NCBI RefSeq assembly: GCF_002979475.1
Contig: NZ_PCOY01000003.1
Location: forward strand, 124,001-188,000
From: Microbacterium sp. MYb62
GTDB taxonomy: Bacteria; Actinomycetota; Actinomycetes; Actinomycetales; Microbacteriaceae
DNA length: 64,000 bases
Direction: 5' to 3'
Made by a program: the position numbers and the translations under genes. A model generated the notes under the pieces. That model was not told where the DNA came from. It saw only the letters and a program-made list of their open reading frames with translations, and did not search any database. Within the stretch, counting starts at the first letter, position 1. Each line of letters begins with the position of its first letter. Shown piece after piece: positions 16,343 through 25,549 of the stretch.

Positions 16343-18226
16343 CTATTGCAAGGGACGAAGGGCGCTGTTCGGCTGGATGCGGATCGCGCGGATTGCTCCG
16401 GCCAGGGAACCAAACACGCTCACAATGACACCGACGATGATGGCAAGGCCCGCAAGGCGAATGTCGAAGATGGGGGTCCATCGATTCGCCAGAGTTACGG
16501 CGAGCACCGCCACGAGGCCACCGGCCAGTCCGAGGATTGCACCGACAACACCAGTGAGAGCCGACTCGACCGCGAGCATGGAGGCGATGTGCCTGGATTT
16601 GGCACCCAGCGCGCGCCGAAGCCCGAACTCGACCCGACGCTCCGCCGCAGATGCCAGCGACGCGAGCGCCACGCTGAGGATGGTTCCGACCAGAGCCACG
16701 ATGGTCACCACCAGCATCGAGCTGGCGACGCTTGCTTCAATACTGTTACGCATGCCTGAGGGGTCAGGTGGAGACGCCACCTTTACGCTTTCTGGTGCGA
16801 ACGGGTTCATCACCAGCGGCGCTTCGCGCGCGACTTGCTGGGCGGCACCTACCCGAGTCGTGATCAGCGTGTCATCCACCCCAGTAGTCAGAGGCGGTAG
16901 CGGCTCGGGGGCCGTGAGGACAGCGCCGATCCACTCAGCTTGGCGGGGCGATTTCGAGAACACCCCGACCACGACATGCGGCACACCATTGACAACGATG
17001 GTCGGTGACGCGCCGACAGCGGCGATGTTCAGGCGCTCGGCAAGCGCCTCACCTACTAGCACCTCGTCGGGTCCAAGCTCACCCGACCACGAACTTCCTG
17101 CAACGAGCGTAAGCCTTCCAGCCTCGACAACCTCTCCTCGCGCGTGAATCCAAGGCGTCTGTACGGCTTCCCGCCCATCCCCGCTCTGCACGAGCGCGAC
17201 GTACTCAACTGCATCAGCCACCGCCTCCACGCCGTTCAGGCCCCTGAGACGGTCGAGTGTTTGGGCGGTAGGAGGCAAGGTTTCCTCGTCGATAGCTTGA
17301 GTGATCGTGACCTCCTTGCTCGCGACGGCGTCGAACAACGTGGAGACCTGACTTGAGGCCGCGTACGAAAGCCCCAGCGTGGCAACCACGAGGCCGACCG
17401 CTACAGCAACTGCCGCCAGAAAACCGACTAGACGGCTCGGGCGGGAAAGAAGGTTCTCCAGAATGTCGCGGGCAGCTGCGGAGGGCCGTACCTGGCTGGC
17501 GTGACCCGGCGGAGTTCGAAGTGCGCTCCGACCGACCCCCTCCGGGCTCACCATTGGGGTATCGTCCGTGATCTTGCCATCCGAGACACGGACCCGACGG
17601 TGAGCTCGAGACGCAACGTCCGCGGAATGAGTCACGAGCACGATGGTCGTGCCCGACGCGTTGACTTCCTCAAGCGCCTGGACCACGTTCTCAGTATTGG
17701 CGCTGTCGAGGTTCCCGGTCGGTTCGTCCGCAACCAGGATCGGAGCTTTCGACGCTAGCGCTCGCGCGATCGCTACTCGTTGCCGCTGCCCACCTGAGAG
17801 TACGTTCCCCTGGGTGTTGGCGAACGATTCCATGTCCACGCGTTGGAGCGCGTCAGCTGCGCGAGCGCGGGCCTCTTCTGGGCTGAGGCCTCGATATAGC
17901 AGCGGCAAAGCCACGTTATCGAGGACTGTCCGGCGTTCCAGGAGATGAAATCCCTGGAAGATGTAAGAAAAATTGTCGGATCGAAGTGCCGAAAGGCCAC
18001 TCGATGGAACCGAGTCCGCTGCGCGCCCGCGGAGACGGTACGTACCGGATGTGGGCTTTTCCAGAAGCCCGATCAGGCTGAGCAGCGTAGACTTTCCGCT
18101 GCCCGATTCGCCCTCAATGGCTACGAACTCTCCAGCCTCGATCTTCAGATCTGCGCCGTCCAGCGCGACGACGTTACCGTCGCGCCCATAGGTCATGCGC
18201 AGCGACTCGAGTTCTAGCTCCGCCAC
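16343..18226 (-). CDS. MacB-like ABC transporter, ATPase fused to FtsX-type permease
   Basis: 627 residues. The ATPase fills about residues 1-225: Walker A GESGSGKS, Q-loop YIFQGFHLLE, signature LSGGQRQRVAIARAL, Walker B PILVADEPTGNLDS and H-loop VLVTHSAD. The permease has one helix at about 268-290, a large extracytoplasmic domain, and three C-terminal helices, as in MacB. Members of this family act by mechanotransmission on substrates outside the membrane. The gene overlaps the stop of the adaptor gene by one base, so the pair should be made together. It probably exports the small secreted protein, or its processed form, encoded at the head of the operon (inference). Confidence 0.9.
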   Translation of the reverse strand: MAELELESLRMTYGRDGNVVALDGADLKIEAGEFVAIEGESGSGKSTLLSLIGLLEKPTSGTYRLRGRAADSVPSSGLSALRSDNFSYIFQGFHLLERRTVLDNVALPLLYRGLSPEEARARAADALQRVDMESFANTQGNVLSGGQRQRVAIARALASKAPILVADEPTGNLDSANTENVVQALEEVNASGTTIVLVTHSADVASRAHRRVRVSDGKITDDTPMVSPEGVGRSALRTPPGHASQVRPSAAARDILENLLSRPSRLVGFLAAVAVAVGLVVATLGLSYAASSQVSTLFDAVASKEVTITQAIDEETLPPTAQTLDRLRGLNGVEAVADAVEYVALVQSGDGREAVQTPWIHARGEVVEAGRLTLVAGSSWSGELGPDEVLVGEALAERLNIAAVGASPTIVVNGVPHVVVGVFSKSPRQAEWIGAVLTAPEPLPPLTTGVDDTLITTRVGAAQQVAREAPLVMNPFAPESVKVASPPDPSGMRNSIEASVASSMLVVTIVALVGTILSVALASLASAAERRVEFGLRRALGAKSRHIASMLAVESALTGVVGAILGLAGGLVAVLAVTLANRWTPIFDIRLAGLAIIVGVIVSVFGSLAGAIRAIRIQPNSALRPLQ

Positions 18227-19446
18227 TACTTCAGGACCACTTCGTCGCCGATCTTCAAGGCCTCCGCTTTAACTGGCTTCACCGCGCTCCGCCCCAATGA
18301 GTCGGCAACTTCGATGACTGCCACTTCTGTGAGGTCGTCATGGTCGCCCTGGACACGGACGTAAAAGTCGTCACCTCGAACAATGACAGCACGTGTCGGC
18401 ACGATCAGCGACTCTTCAATGCCCGCATCAAGTCGCACATCTGCGACAAGGTCAGTTCCCACCGACGTGTCGGGAAATGCGGTAGCCGTAGCAGTGAAGA
18501 TGGCATCGACCGTTCCATCCTCGCGCGCCGTCGTGGTCACATTCTGGAGCGAGATGGCAACCTGGTCTGTTGCCCCTTCCACCACGATGCTCCCCGACAT
18601 TCCCACCTCCATCTGCGCAGCCGTTGCTGTCGTCACCGGTGCGACGAACTGCAGCGTCCCAGAAGCGAATGAGACGACTGCGCCTTCGTCCGGCACTTGG
18701 CCCACGGCAGGGACAGCCGTGACAACCGCCGGTAGAGTGGGCGCCACGGCAGCGGCGCTCATCGGGAAGAGCGCGACGCCGGCGGCAGGGTCAGCCTCTG
18801 TCTTGGTCGCATCGGCCGAGGGCGCTGTACTGTCGGGCTCAGCTGTTCCTTGGGACGGCTGCTGCACTTGCCTTCGCGCCTGCTGCTGCGGCGACTCATA
18901 GCCTGCGGACGTATACAGCCAGGCAATGCCTGCTTGCGTCCCCGCCCCGAGAACGCCGTCGACGCTGAGGCCGTATCCTGCTGCGCTCAGGGCGTTCTGA
19001 AGGGCCCTGACATCCGGGCCGCGATCCCCTGCTCGCAGGTCCCGGTAGAACGGGAACGAACCCGGAAGCGCGAAAACCGGCTGGCCATTCAATTCCGCAA
19101 CGACCGAGCCCGCGGAGACACGAGCCCCACTGACCACTGGTGCTTTCGTCACCACTTTTGAGCCAGTATCAGTGAGAGTGACGTTCGTGACGTTCGAATA
19201 GCTCACAGTTCCGCGCACGGAAATGGATCTCTCTAGGGTTCCAAGCTCAACCGTCGCGGTGATGACAGACGCGGCCGGCGCACGGGAATCCGCCGCCACC
19301 TGTTCCGGGGAACGGAACGATCCGGCCAGCACCCAACCGGCGCCAATGGCAACGCTGAGGGCGACCACAGCGCCGGCTCCCACGACCGCGCCTCGTGGGA
19401 GCCGGCGTCGTGCGCTAGACAACTCTCGTTTCTCAGATCGCATCAA
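18226..19446 (-). CDS. Efflux adaptor (HlyD/MacA-like) with peptidoglycan-binding domain
   Basis: 406 residues. An N-terminal helix lies at about 20-43 (GAVVGAGAVVALSVAIGAGW). A beta domain follows (VELGTLERSISVRGTV), then a PG_binding_1 domain at about 140-185 (RAGDRGPDVRALQNAL, DGVLGAGTQAGI). A Gln/Ser/Thr-rich linker and a C-terminal membrane-proximal adaptor fold (LIVPTRAVIVRGDDFYV) complete it. The peptidoglycan-binding insert, typical of monoderm adaptors, would fix the complex to the wall. The ATG overlaps the upstream TGA (ATGA). Confidence 0.87.
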   Translation of the reverse strand: MMRSEKRELSSARRRLPRGAVVGAGAVVALSVAIGAGWVLAGSFRSPEQVAADSRAPAASVITATVELGTLERSISVRGTVSYSNVTNVTLTDTGSKVVTKAPVVSGARVSAGSVVAELNGQPVFALPGSFPFYRDLRAGDRGPDVRALQNALSAAGYGLSVDGVLGAGTQAGIAWLYTSAGYESPQQQARRQVQQPSQGTAEPDSTAPSADATKTEADPAAGVALFPMSAAAVAPTLPAVVTAVPAVGQVPDEGAVVSFASGTLQFVAPVTTATAAQMEVGMSGSIVVEGATDQVAISLQNVTTTAREDGTVDAIFTATATAFPDTSVGTDLVADVRLDAGIEESLIVPTRAVIVRGDDFYVRVQGDHDDLTEVAVIEVADSLGRSAVKPVKAEALKIGDEVVLK

Positions 19447-20363
19447 GACGACGAAACGAGAGTTGCTACGCGCTCAATCATCTCAGCGTCCGTCGCGGAG
19501 ATCTCCTTGCGCAAGTCCTCCAGCGCCGCTGCGTTTGACTGAAGTAAGTCGACCTGACGGGACCACTCAGCCTGATAAAGCGCGGCGCTGTAGCCAGAGC
19601 TTTCGCGGCACCGAGCGTCGGCAACGGCGTCGCTGATTTCGGCAGACGTGAGCGGCGGCGAGCTGTCCACCTCTGAGAAGTTTGCCCAGCCATAGCGGGC
19701 TTTCATCGACTCCGAAGGCATGCTCGCCGGCGTCGAGGGAAGATCTGAAACTCCAAGCGGAGCCATGCATGCTGCCCACTCCTTTGCGGAATCTGCAACC
19801 GTCGGATCCTCACGGGCACCGAGTATCGCCGCCTGCGCAATCCCCGGAGAGTAATCCAACGTCCTCGGACCCCACTTCGGAACATCTTCGTCCGCCATCA
19901 AGTCACGCACGCACCCGTCTAGGGCGGCGAGCTCGGTGTCGGACATGGGGCGCCGCGTATACGCGAACCACACATCGTCGGCCGGACTCGACTCCGCCGG
20001 GAGATGGTACCCAAACTTAGCAGCCACACCCTCGTCGAATCGATTTCGCACGCTCGACTCGGTGCCGTCGTCCGTCAAATCTGGCGAGGGCACGGTCTGC
20101 TCGAATCCTTGCCCTGTGAGGCACTCCTGGGAAATGAGCGCGTGAAGGTACGCTTCTCGCTTGATTTGAACCTGACTCACCATGTACTGGTCCAGGGGCA
20201 TAACCCAAAGGGCCTGATTCTGCTCGGGCAGTGACACCTCGACACCAGCTACGGTCTCTGATCCACGCTTGTCCTCCGCGTTCGGCTCTCCCGCGCAGCC
20301 AACGAATCCAACACACAACACCGCAACACCGATCAGAGCGACGGTCTTTGGTCTAGCTTTCAT
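19443..20363 (-). CDS. Lipoprotein of the MacB-like export operon
   Basis: 306 residues from ATG 20363 after GGGGGATTC. The signal ends in VLCVGFVGCAG, giving a lipidated Cys near residue 19. The mature part is mostly helical, with several Cys and Trp residues (SQECLTGQGFEQ, WAACMAPLGV, DARCRESSGY), and matches no named family I recognise. Its place between the secreted protein and the adaptor suggests a surface part of the export complex or an immunity-like partner. Confidence 0.75.
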   Translation of the reverse strand: MKARPKTVALIGVAVLCVGFVGCAGEPNAEDKRGSETVAGVEVSLPEQNQALWVMPLDQYMVSQVQIKREAYLHALISQECLTGQGFEQTVPSPDLTDDGTESSVRNRFDEGVAAKFGYHLPAESSPADDVWFAYTRRPMSDTELAALDGCVRDLMADEDVPKWGPRTLDYSPGIAQAAILGAREDPTVADSAKEWAACMAPLGVSDLPSTPASMPSESMKARYGWANFSEVDSSPPLTSAEISDAVADARCRESSGYSAALYQAEWSRQVDLLQSNAAALEDLRKEISATDAEMIERVATLVSSS

Positions 20364-20376
20364 GAATCCCCCGGGC

Positions 20377-20844
20377 TCAGTTGCGGCAGTTCGTTGATAC
20401 CGAGTTGAACCTACCCGAATCGACAGCCCAGCGGTTCTGAACGTAGCCCGAGTCGTTCGTGGTGTTTCCGTCACCGCGCTTCTTTTCGAGCGAGAAGGTC
20501 CAGAGACTAGCGGTGGGGCCGCTCACCCGGTAGTAGTCAGCCCGGTACATCGTGACCGTTTCGTAGTTTCCGTTGTTGTAGACGGAGATCGGTTCGGTCG
20601 CCTTCTTGTTCGTGTTGCGGTAGTTGAGAACGTTGTAGTCGGACACGCACTGCTGGAACCAGACCAGGTTCGCTTCGCTGCCGCCCGTCTTGTATGTGTG
20701 GTCCTGCCACACGCACGTTGCACCGCTCGGGCAATACGTCTCAGGAGCGGCCTGAGCTGCGGGCGCCATCCCGGCCCCGACACCCAGTGCCACCAATGTT
20801 GCCGCAAGGGTCGCAATCAACTTGCGGGAGCTTACCTTCTTCAT
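20377..20844 (-). CDS. Small secreted four-Cys protein, weakly like peptidase inhibitor family I36
   Basis: 155 residues from ATG 20844 after GGAGATAGC. A clean Sec signal covers residues 1-32 and ends AQAAPE. The mature 120-residue protein opens with CPSGATCVWQDHTYKTGG, like the start of I36 (SMPI) inhibitors. It then has one further Cys (FQQC) and a last Cys at the C-terminus (VSTNC), enough for two disulfides. Aromatic, Asn-rich beta-type sequence fills the rest. It is the first gene of the lipoprotein-adaptor-ABC operon, with 13 bp to the next gene, so it is the obvious candidate cargo. Confidence 0.7.
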   Translation of the reverse strand: MKKVSSRKLIATLAATLVALGVGAGMAPAAQAAPETYCPSGATCVWQDHTYKTGGSEANLVWFQQCVSDYNVLNYRNTNKKATEPISVYNNGNYETVTMYRADYYRVSGPTASLWTFSLEKKRGDGNTTNDSGYVQNRWAVDSGRFNSVSTNCRN

Positions 20845-21206
20845 TGCGCTATCTCCGGGTCTCATCGAGGTGCAATAACGACGCGACCAACGGTCACGTC
20901 GGAAGCGGAGCGCACGCGGAAATAGGTTTCCGAAATCGTAGGATGCCTGCGTCATTGATCTTGATGGCAGGTGACCCGGAATGATCCCGAGGAGAGCGAA
21001 GAGCCCCAGCGTGTCACAGCTCGGGAACGTTGATGCTCTCGAACGAACACCGATGCGAGCTTCACATCAACAATGGCGGGCGCCGCATGGGATGTCAATC
21101 TGATTCTTCAGGGTCCCACAACCGCGCCGCTTGAGAGCGGGAAAACCTTTGATCCGCTCGTCGCCACCGCCGGGTCGCGGGCGTGCAACGTTTCATGCAG
21201 TGGCTT

Positions 21207-21242
21207 TGTCCACCGAAAGTTCTGTCCCCCTTTCGGTGGACA
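21207..21242. terminator. 13-bp perfect inverted repeat in the 20.9-21.4 kb gap
   Basis: TGTCCACCGAAAG (21207-21219) and its exact complement (21230-21242) enclose a 10-nt loop. It could be a terminator or the end of a lost insertion sequence; the IS3 remnant alongside favours the second. Confidence 0.45.
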
Positions 21243-21256
21243 GAAGCTCAATACGA

Positions 21257-21352
21257 GCCTGTCTCAGGCGCCTCTTCGGCCGCTTGACACCCGTCGATTT
21301 CGAGGCCACTATGACCAAGGACCTGGCGGTCGCGGCCGAACCGAAACTGTGA
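21257..21352 (+). pseudogene. C-terminal tail of an IS3-type transposase
   Basis: The frame ending at TGA 21352 reads GRLTPVDFEATMTKDLAVAA, like the HSxLGYLTPxEFE tail of IS3 OrfB proteins. Only about 25 codons remain. Apart from this and the inverted repeat, 20845-21453 shows nothing else. Confidence 0.5.
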
Positions 21353-21453
21353 CCTGCTCGTGCTCCCTATGGCCGTGGCTCCACCATTGGGTCAGCGACA
21401 GGTATGCAGAACTTAGGAATACTCCCCGGCCCCAAGAGAATGGCTTCAACTAC

Positions 21454-23778
21454 ATGACATCTGATCCCAAGGTCCGGGCCACCCAAGAATGGCTGAACGC
21501 GACATACGGTACGGCGGTATTGGGTCGCAAACTGGACGAGGATGGCCAGATCGGCTGGAAGACAATCTTCGGCATGATTCGAGGGCTCCAGAAAGAACTT
21601 GGCATCACGTCGTTCTCCGACAGCTTCGGCGACGGGACGATGGCCGCGTTGACCGCGCAGCACCCAGTGATCAGCTCCGCGACAAGCAAGTATGAGGTCA
21701 GGCGTTTGGCGCAGAGTGCTCTATGGTGCCATGGCTATCTGGGCGGTCATGAATGGGGGACACTAGACGCGGTGACCAACAACGGCATCAAGGGATTCCT
21801 TGTTAGCTGCGGTCTCGCTTCGGCTGCTGAGAGTGTTCCGACCCAGGTCACACCGAAGATGCTGAAGGCATTGATGACGCTGGACGCCTATTCGCTGGTT
21901 GGGTCCGGAACTGCGTCCATACGCGAAGCGCAGCAATGGATCAATGGGAAGTACCGCAACCGCAAGCTGCCCATCCTTCCCTGCGACGGCATCTTTACTC
22001 GAAGTACCCAGCAGGGGTTGATGACGGCAATCCAGTACGAATTGCTGTTGACGGACTCACAAGCGAACGGCAACTTCGGTCCATCCACCAAGAGCGGCCT
22101 TGCAGCGCAAGGCAACGTCTCTTCCGGATCGGTCGACGGTACGCGGAACTGGGTACGACTGTTCCAGTGCGCACTCCGCTTCAACGGCTATGACTCACCG
22201 CTCACGGGAACGTTCAACGCGGCGACCGTATCGACCACAAACGCGTTCCAGAGCTACGCGGAGCTGGGAGCAACTGGCGCTGCGAACTTCAAGACCTGGG
22301 CGTCGCTTCTGATCAGTACAGGTGACGAGACCCGCGCCGGGACGGCATCCGACATGGCCTCCCAGCTGACCGCATCATGGTGCAACAGTCTGTACACGAA
22401 TGGCTATCGTACGGTGGGGCGATACCTGAGCGTACTGGGAAAGAGGTATGCACCCGGAGAGCTTGAGAACATCTTCAACGCCGGTCTCAAGACGTTCCCG
22501 ATTATGCAGGAGTCAAACACCGGCCCAAACGACTTCAGCTATGAGAAGGGGTTGGACCACGGTTTCCAAGCGTTGAGGCGACTCCGTCAGCTCGGATTCA
22601 AAGATGGCACTACCGTATTCTTCGCGGTCGATTTCGACGCTCTCGACGACACCATCACGTCGCTGGTGAAACCGTACTTCGAGGGCATCAACCAGCGCTT
22701 CAACGTCTCACTGTCGAACTATCGCATCGGTATCTACGGCACGCGGAACGTTTGCGCGCGCATCATCAATGACGGGCTCGCTCAGGAAGCGTTCATCGCT
22801 TCGATGTCGTGGGGCTGGGGTGGGAATCTTGGCTTCCCCCTGCCGCCCTCGTGGTCCTACGACCAGATCTGGAATGGCGTACTTTCCGGCACGACTCTGG
22901 AGATCGACAAGAACATCCAGTCCTCACGAGCGAAGCCAGCGGCCCGGGCCGACGTGGCTCGAACCCCCCTGACCTACGCGACGAGCGGCCCTGGCGGCCC
23001 TCCAACGACCCTGTCGTTCGACGAAGACTATTTCTGGTACATCTCGGAGCTCACAACTCGCGCTGAGATTCAGGCGCAGTCGAAAGAATCTGCCTGGAAG
23101 ATCGCGCTGTTTTATCTCCAGAACTTGGACTACACGAGCGCAGCCTGGCAAGCGGTCGCGCCCGCTGACCTTGGTTCCCTGGACTTCCTGCTGTACCAGA
23201 ACGTGCGAGATGAGATGCCACTGCCGCCGGTAAGCACCCGATCTCGAATGACGCACTGGGCGGCTTCGACGCGCGTGTACCAAAAGTACTGGATCCTCGG
23301 TGAGCCGGCAGGAAGCACTGCAACTGTGAGTGACCTCGGCGCATGGGGACTCGACCTCGCACAGGCCTGGGGTGACTACCTGAACGCGTCGACATCAGAA
23401 CCGATCCGCTCATGGATTGCGAGCCGCGTCGGGAGCACTGCGCCAGGTTTTGATCACGATGACATGCTCGGCGACATCGACGCGCTACTGGTCACGCGAA
23501 TGCTCCGCGATAACCCCAATCGTTCTCTCGACGACACAGTTCGAGAGATCGAGGTCAACGCCGTAGACGACCCACTGTGGCGCTATCGCCGCTTCATGAA
23601 CGTACGATTTGGGAACAGCTACACGGCAGCAGCAGAGGCGGGAAGATCAGTGTTCACGACTCTGTGGGGGCAATTGGCCAGCTGGGCCATCGTGAAAGTC
23701 GCGAAGCCGACCACTCCAGAAGCCCACCAGGTCGGCCTCGGCTTCTCGGATGCGCTGAGACGATTGGCAGACCAGTGA
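21454..23778 (+). CDS. DUF1906 (glycoside-hydrolase-like) protein with peptidoglycan-binding repeats
   Basis: 774 residues from ATG 21454; the open frame extends further upstream but overlaps transposase debris. Two PG_binding-like repeats are visible at the start (KVRATQEWLNATYGTAV, DEDGQIGWKTIFGMIRGLQ) and about residue 155 (SIREAQQWINGKYRN). A DUF1906/Rv2525c-like TIM-barrel domain follows at about 310-480 (NGYRTVGRYLSV, TVFFAVDFDALDD, YRIGIYGTRNVC, WSYDQIWNG). The last 270 residues are helical and unassigned. Wall hydrolases of this type are normally exported, yet no signal peptide is present, so export by another route, phage-like release or a cytoplasmic role is possible. No strong ribosome site is seen. 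Confidence 0.78.
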   Translation: MTSDPKVRATQEWLNATYGTAVLGRKLDEDGQIGWKTIFGMIRGLQKELGITSFSDSFGDGTMAALTAQHPVISSATSKYEVRRLAQSALWCHGYLGGHEWGTLDAVTNNGIKGFLVSCGLASAAESVPTQVTPKMLKALMTLDAYSLVGSGTASIREAQQWINGKYRNRKLPILPCDGIFTRSTQQGLMTAIQYELLLTDSQANGNFGPSTKSGLAAQGNVSSGSVDGTRNWVRLFQCALRFNGYDSPLTGTFNAATVSTTNAFQSYAELGATGAANFKTWASLLISTGDETRAGTASDMASQLTASWCNSLYTNGYRTVGRYLSVLGKRYAPGELENIFNAGLKTFPIMQESNTGPNDFSYEKGLDHGFQALRRLRQLGFKDGTTVFFAVDFDALDDTITSLVKPYFEGINQRFNVSLSNYRIGIYGTRNVCARIINDGLAQEAFIASMSWGWGGNLGFPLPPSWSYDQIWNGVLSGTTLEIDKNIQSSRAKPAARADVARTPLTYATSGPGGPPTTLSFDEDYFWYISELTTRAEIQAQSKESAWKIALFYLQNLDYTSAAWQAVAPADLGSLDFLLYQNVRDEMPLPPVSTRSRMTHWAASTRVYQKYWILGEPAGSTATVSDLGAWGLDLAQAWGDYLNASTSEPIRSWIASRVGSTAPGFDHDDMLGDIDALLVTRMLRDNPNRSLDDTVREIEVNAVDDPLWRYRRFMNVRFGNSYTAAAEAGRSVFTTLWGQLASWAIVKVAKPTTPEAHQVGLGFSDALRRLADQ

Positions 23779-23792
23779 CAGAAAGGGCGCTG

Positions 23793-24344
23793 ATGACGGA
23801 CAACCCGCCGCGGGACAACTCTCACAGAAGCGGTGCGCGCGCCTCTGAATTGGCGACGACCGCAGCGCTCGTGGGTTGCATCCTCACGTCCGTGTACCTC
23901 GTTTTCGGCGGCACATCGTCCCTCGCGCTATCCGGGGTGAATCCGCTGGCGGCATGGCCGTACATTCTCGGGTTCGCCCTCGCCGCTCTGGGCATCTTGC
24001 TCCACGCGTCCCAGCCGCGCACTTCGAAGGACCATGTCACCATCACCGTCGCCGCAGGCGTGCTGGGATCTCTGACCCTGCCCATCGCATGGTTGTATTT
24101 CGGGTTCGCCGGAATTGGTGTGGACACCGACGAGCAGGTGACAGGGCTTATGGCTGCCTTCATCGCCGCGGTGGTACCGGTCGTGATGGTCTTCGTGAGT
24201 GGTGTCATCTCGTGGCGAACCTCAGAGTGGACCCGCAAACATCGACTGCGAGTGACGACGGTGCTCGTGCTTGCCGCTGCTGCGGTCAGCATAGGGTGCA
24301 TCATCTTCGCGCGCTTCTCCTTCCCCGACACGGGAACCACCTGA
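23793..24344 (+). CDS. Four-helix membrane protein, unknown function
   Basis: 183 residues from ATG 23793, preceded by GAAAGGG; GTG 23775, overlapping the previous stop, is the alternative. Four or five hydrophobic segments are clear (ATTAALVGCILTSVYLVF, LGFALAALGILLHA, VLGSLTLPIAWLYFGFAGI, AAVVPVVMVFVSGVI, VLVLAAAAVSIGCII). The gene directly follows the DUF1906 gene and is probably cotranscribed, so it may assist or counter that protein; a holin-like or immunity role is only a guess. Confidence 0.68.
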   Translation: MTDNPPRDNSHRSGARASELATTAALVGCILTSVYLVFGGTSSLALSGVNPLAAWPYILGFALAALGILLHASQPRTSKDHVTITVAAGVLGSLTLPIAWLYFGFAGIGVDTDEQVTGLMAAFIAAVVPVVMVFVSGVISWRTSEWTRKHRLRVTTVLVLAAAAVSIGCIIFARFSFPDTGTT

Positions 24345-24408
24345 TGGTGACGGGTACGAAGGCGCCCATCCGCCGTGGCACGGCAACACACGAACAAAGG
24401 ACTCGTAC

Positions 24409-25413
24409 ATGGTAGACATCGGCCGCCTCGCCATGTCCCGCCGCGCTATCTTCCAGGGGGCGCTTTTTGCGGGGGCGTTCATCGCATCGGTGACTCCGAG
24501 TCCGACTCCGAGTCCGACTCCGAGCCCTACCCCGACCGAAACTCCGACGCCGACTCCCACCGTGAGCCCTGCCGCTCCTCCCACGCTCGCGCCGTCCGAA
24601 TGGGTTACCTCGAAATGCTTCGACGAGGCATGGTCAACCGAGGCAATCGCGTCCTTCCCGCAGTTCGTGGCCGTCACGAATGTCACTGAGGCGTTTGATT
24701 GCCGAGTCATCTGGGACAGTCGCATTTTCGAGGTCGCTCCAGCGGTGCTCGCAGTGACGAGCGACGTACGAGAAGTCGACCACGAGCTTCTCGAAAGCGG
24801 GGCGCTGCTCCTGCACGTGCCGGCGGGGACAACAGCTCTGCTATTCAACGTCGCGGGGGTGAACCTCTACCCGAACGAGAACATCGGCACACCCAAGGAC
24901 ACTCTTTTTGAGATCGTCGACGGCGCGAATGTTCTGACCTCGGTGCCGGTTCCCGCGACCACCGCCGCTTGCTCCCCGTGGGCACTCGAGATCGAAGCGG
25001 AGTGGACGACGCTGGACGGCGTCATAGTTCCGCTCGCCGTTCGCATGATCTCCAAGGGGCCAAACCCGGTTCCGGCGAACTCCGTCGTTGATGTGATCAC
25101 GGCGGCTTCGATCGACCCGGCTTTCGCGGTGCCATCGGCGGGTATTGCCGTAAGCAGCGACGTCGGTGGCGGTCAGATCAGTCTGCATGCGCAAGCGGTG
25201 CGGGGAATCGAGATGGACTCAATCGAAACGTTGGTCTTCCCGTTCGGTGCTGCCGTCTCCACCCCCGAACGGAGCCCTTCCACCATCAGTAGCGTTCTTC
25301 ATCACTTCCCGGGCGACACCACAGGCATGCGGATCACGAACAAGGCAGCCGCGTACCCGGTGACAGAATCAGGGCTGCCCGTGAGTTCCTTCGAGCCGGA
25401 ACCTACAGCCTGA
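24409..25413 (+). CDS. Secreted protein with Pro-Thr-Ser linker, unknown function
   Basis: 334 residues from ATG 24409 (AAAGGA upstream; ATG 24433 is possible). The N-terminus has SRRAIFQGALFAGAFIA, a signal with paired Arg that could use Tat. A PTPSPTP-type linker runs to about residue 50. The mature domain is beta-rich, with two distant Cys (KCFDEAW, CRVIWD) and one later (TTAACSPWALEIEAEW). No family recognised. A short hairpin (GAGGC/GCCTC, about 25423) follows the stop. Confidence 0.65.
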   Translation: MVDIGRLAMSRRAIFQGALFAGAFIASVTPSPTPSPTPSPTPTETPTPTPTVSPAAPPTLAPSEWVTSKCFDEAWSTEAIASFPQFVAVTNVTEAFDCRVIWDSRIFEVAPAVLAVTSDVREVDHELLESGALLLHVPAGTTALLFNVAGVNLYPNENIGTPKDTLFEIVDGANVLTSVPVPATTAACSPWALEIEAEWTTLDGVIVPLAVRMISKGPNPVPANSVVDVITAASIDPAFAVPSAGIAVSSDVGGGQISLHAQAVRGIEMDSIETLVFPFGAAVSTPERSPSTISSVLHHFPGDTTGMRITNKAAAYPVTESGLPVSSFEPEPTA

Positions 25414-25549
25414 GCAGTGGAGGCGGCACGTTGCCTCAATCTCCGCTACCAGGCCGTTCACCTCTTGACCAGACGTTGTAAGTGGTCTGGCAACTGCTCC
25501 GCGCGGAAGCACGGTCAACAAGACCTTAGAACCGTGGCTCGTCGGCGCG

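Noticed and set aside
21073..21453. Upstream extension of the DUF1906 protein to ATG 21073
   Set aside because: The added 127 residues have no protein-like pattern and overlap transposase debris and an inverted repeat.
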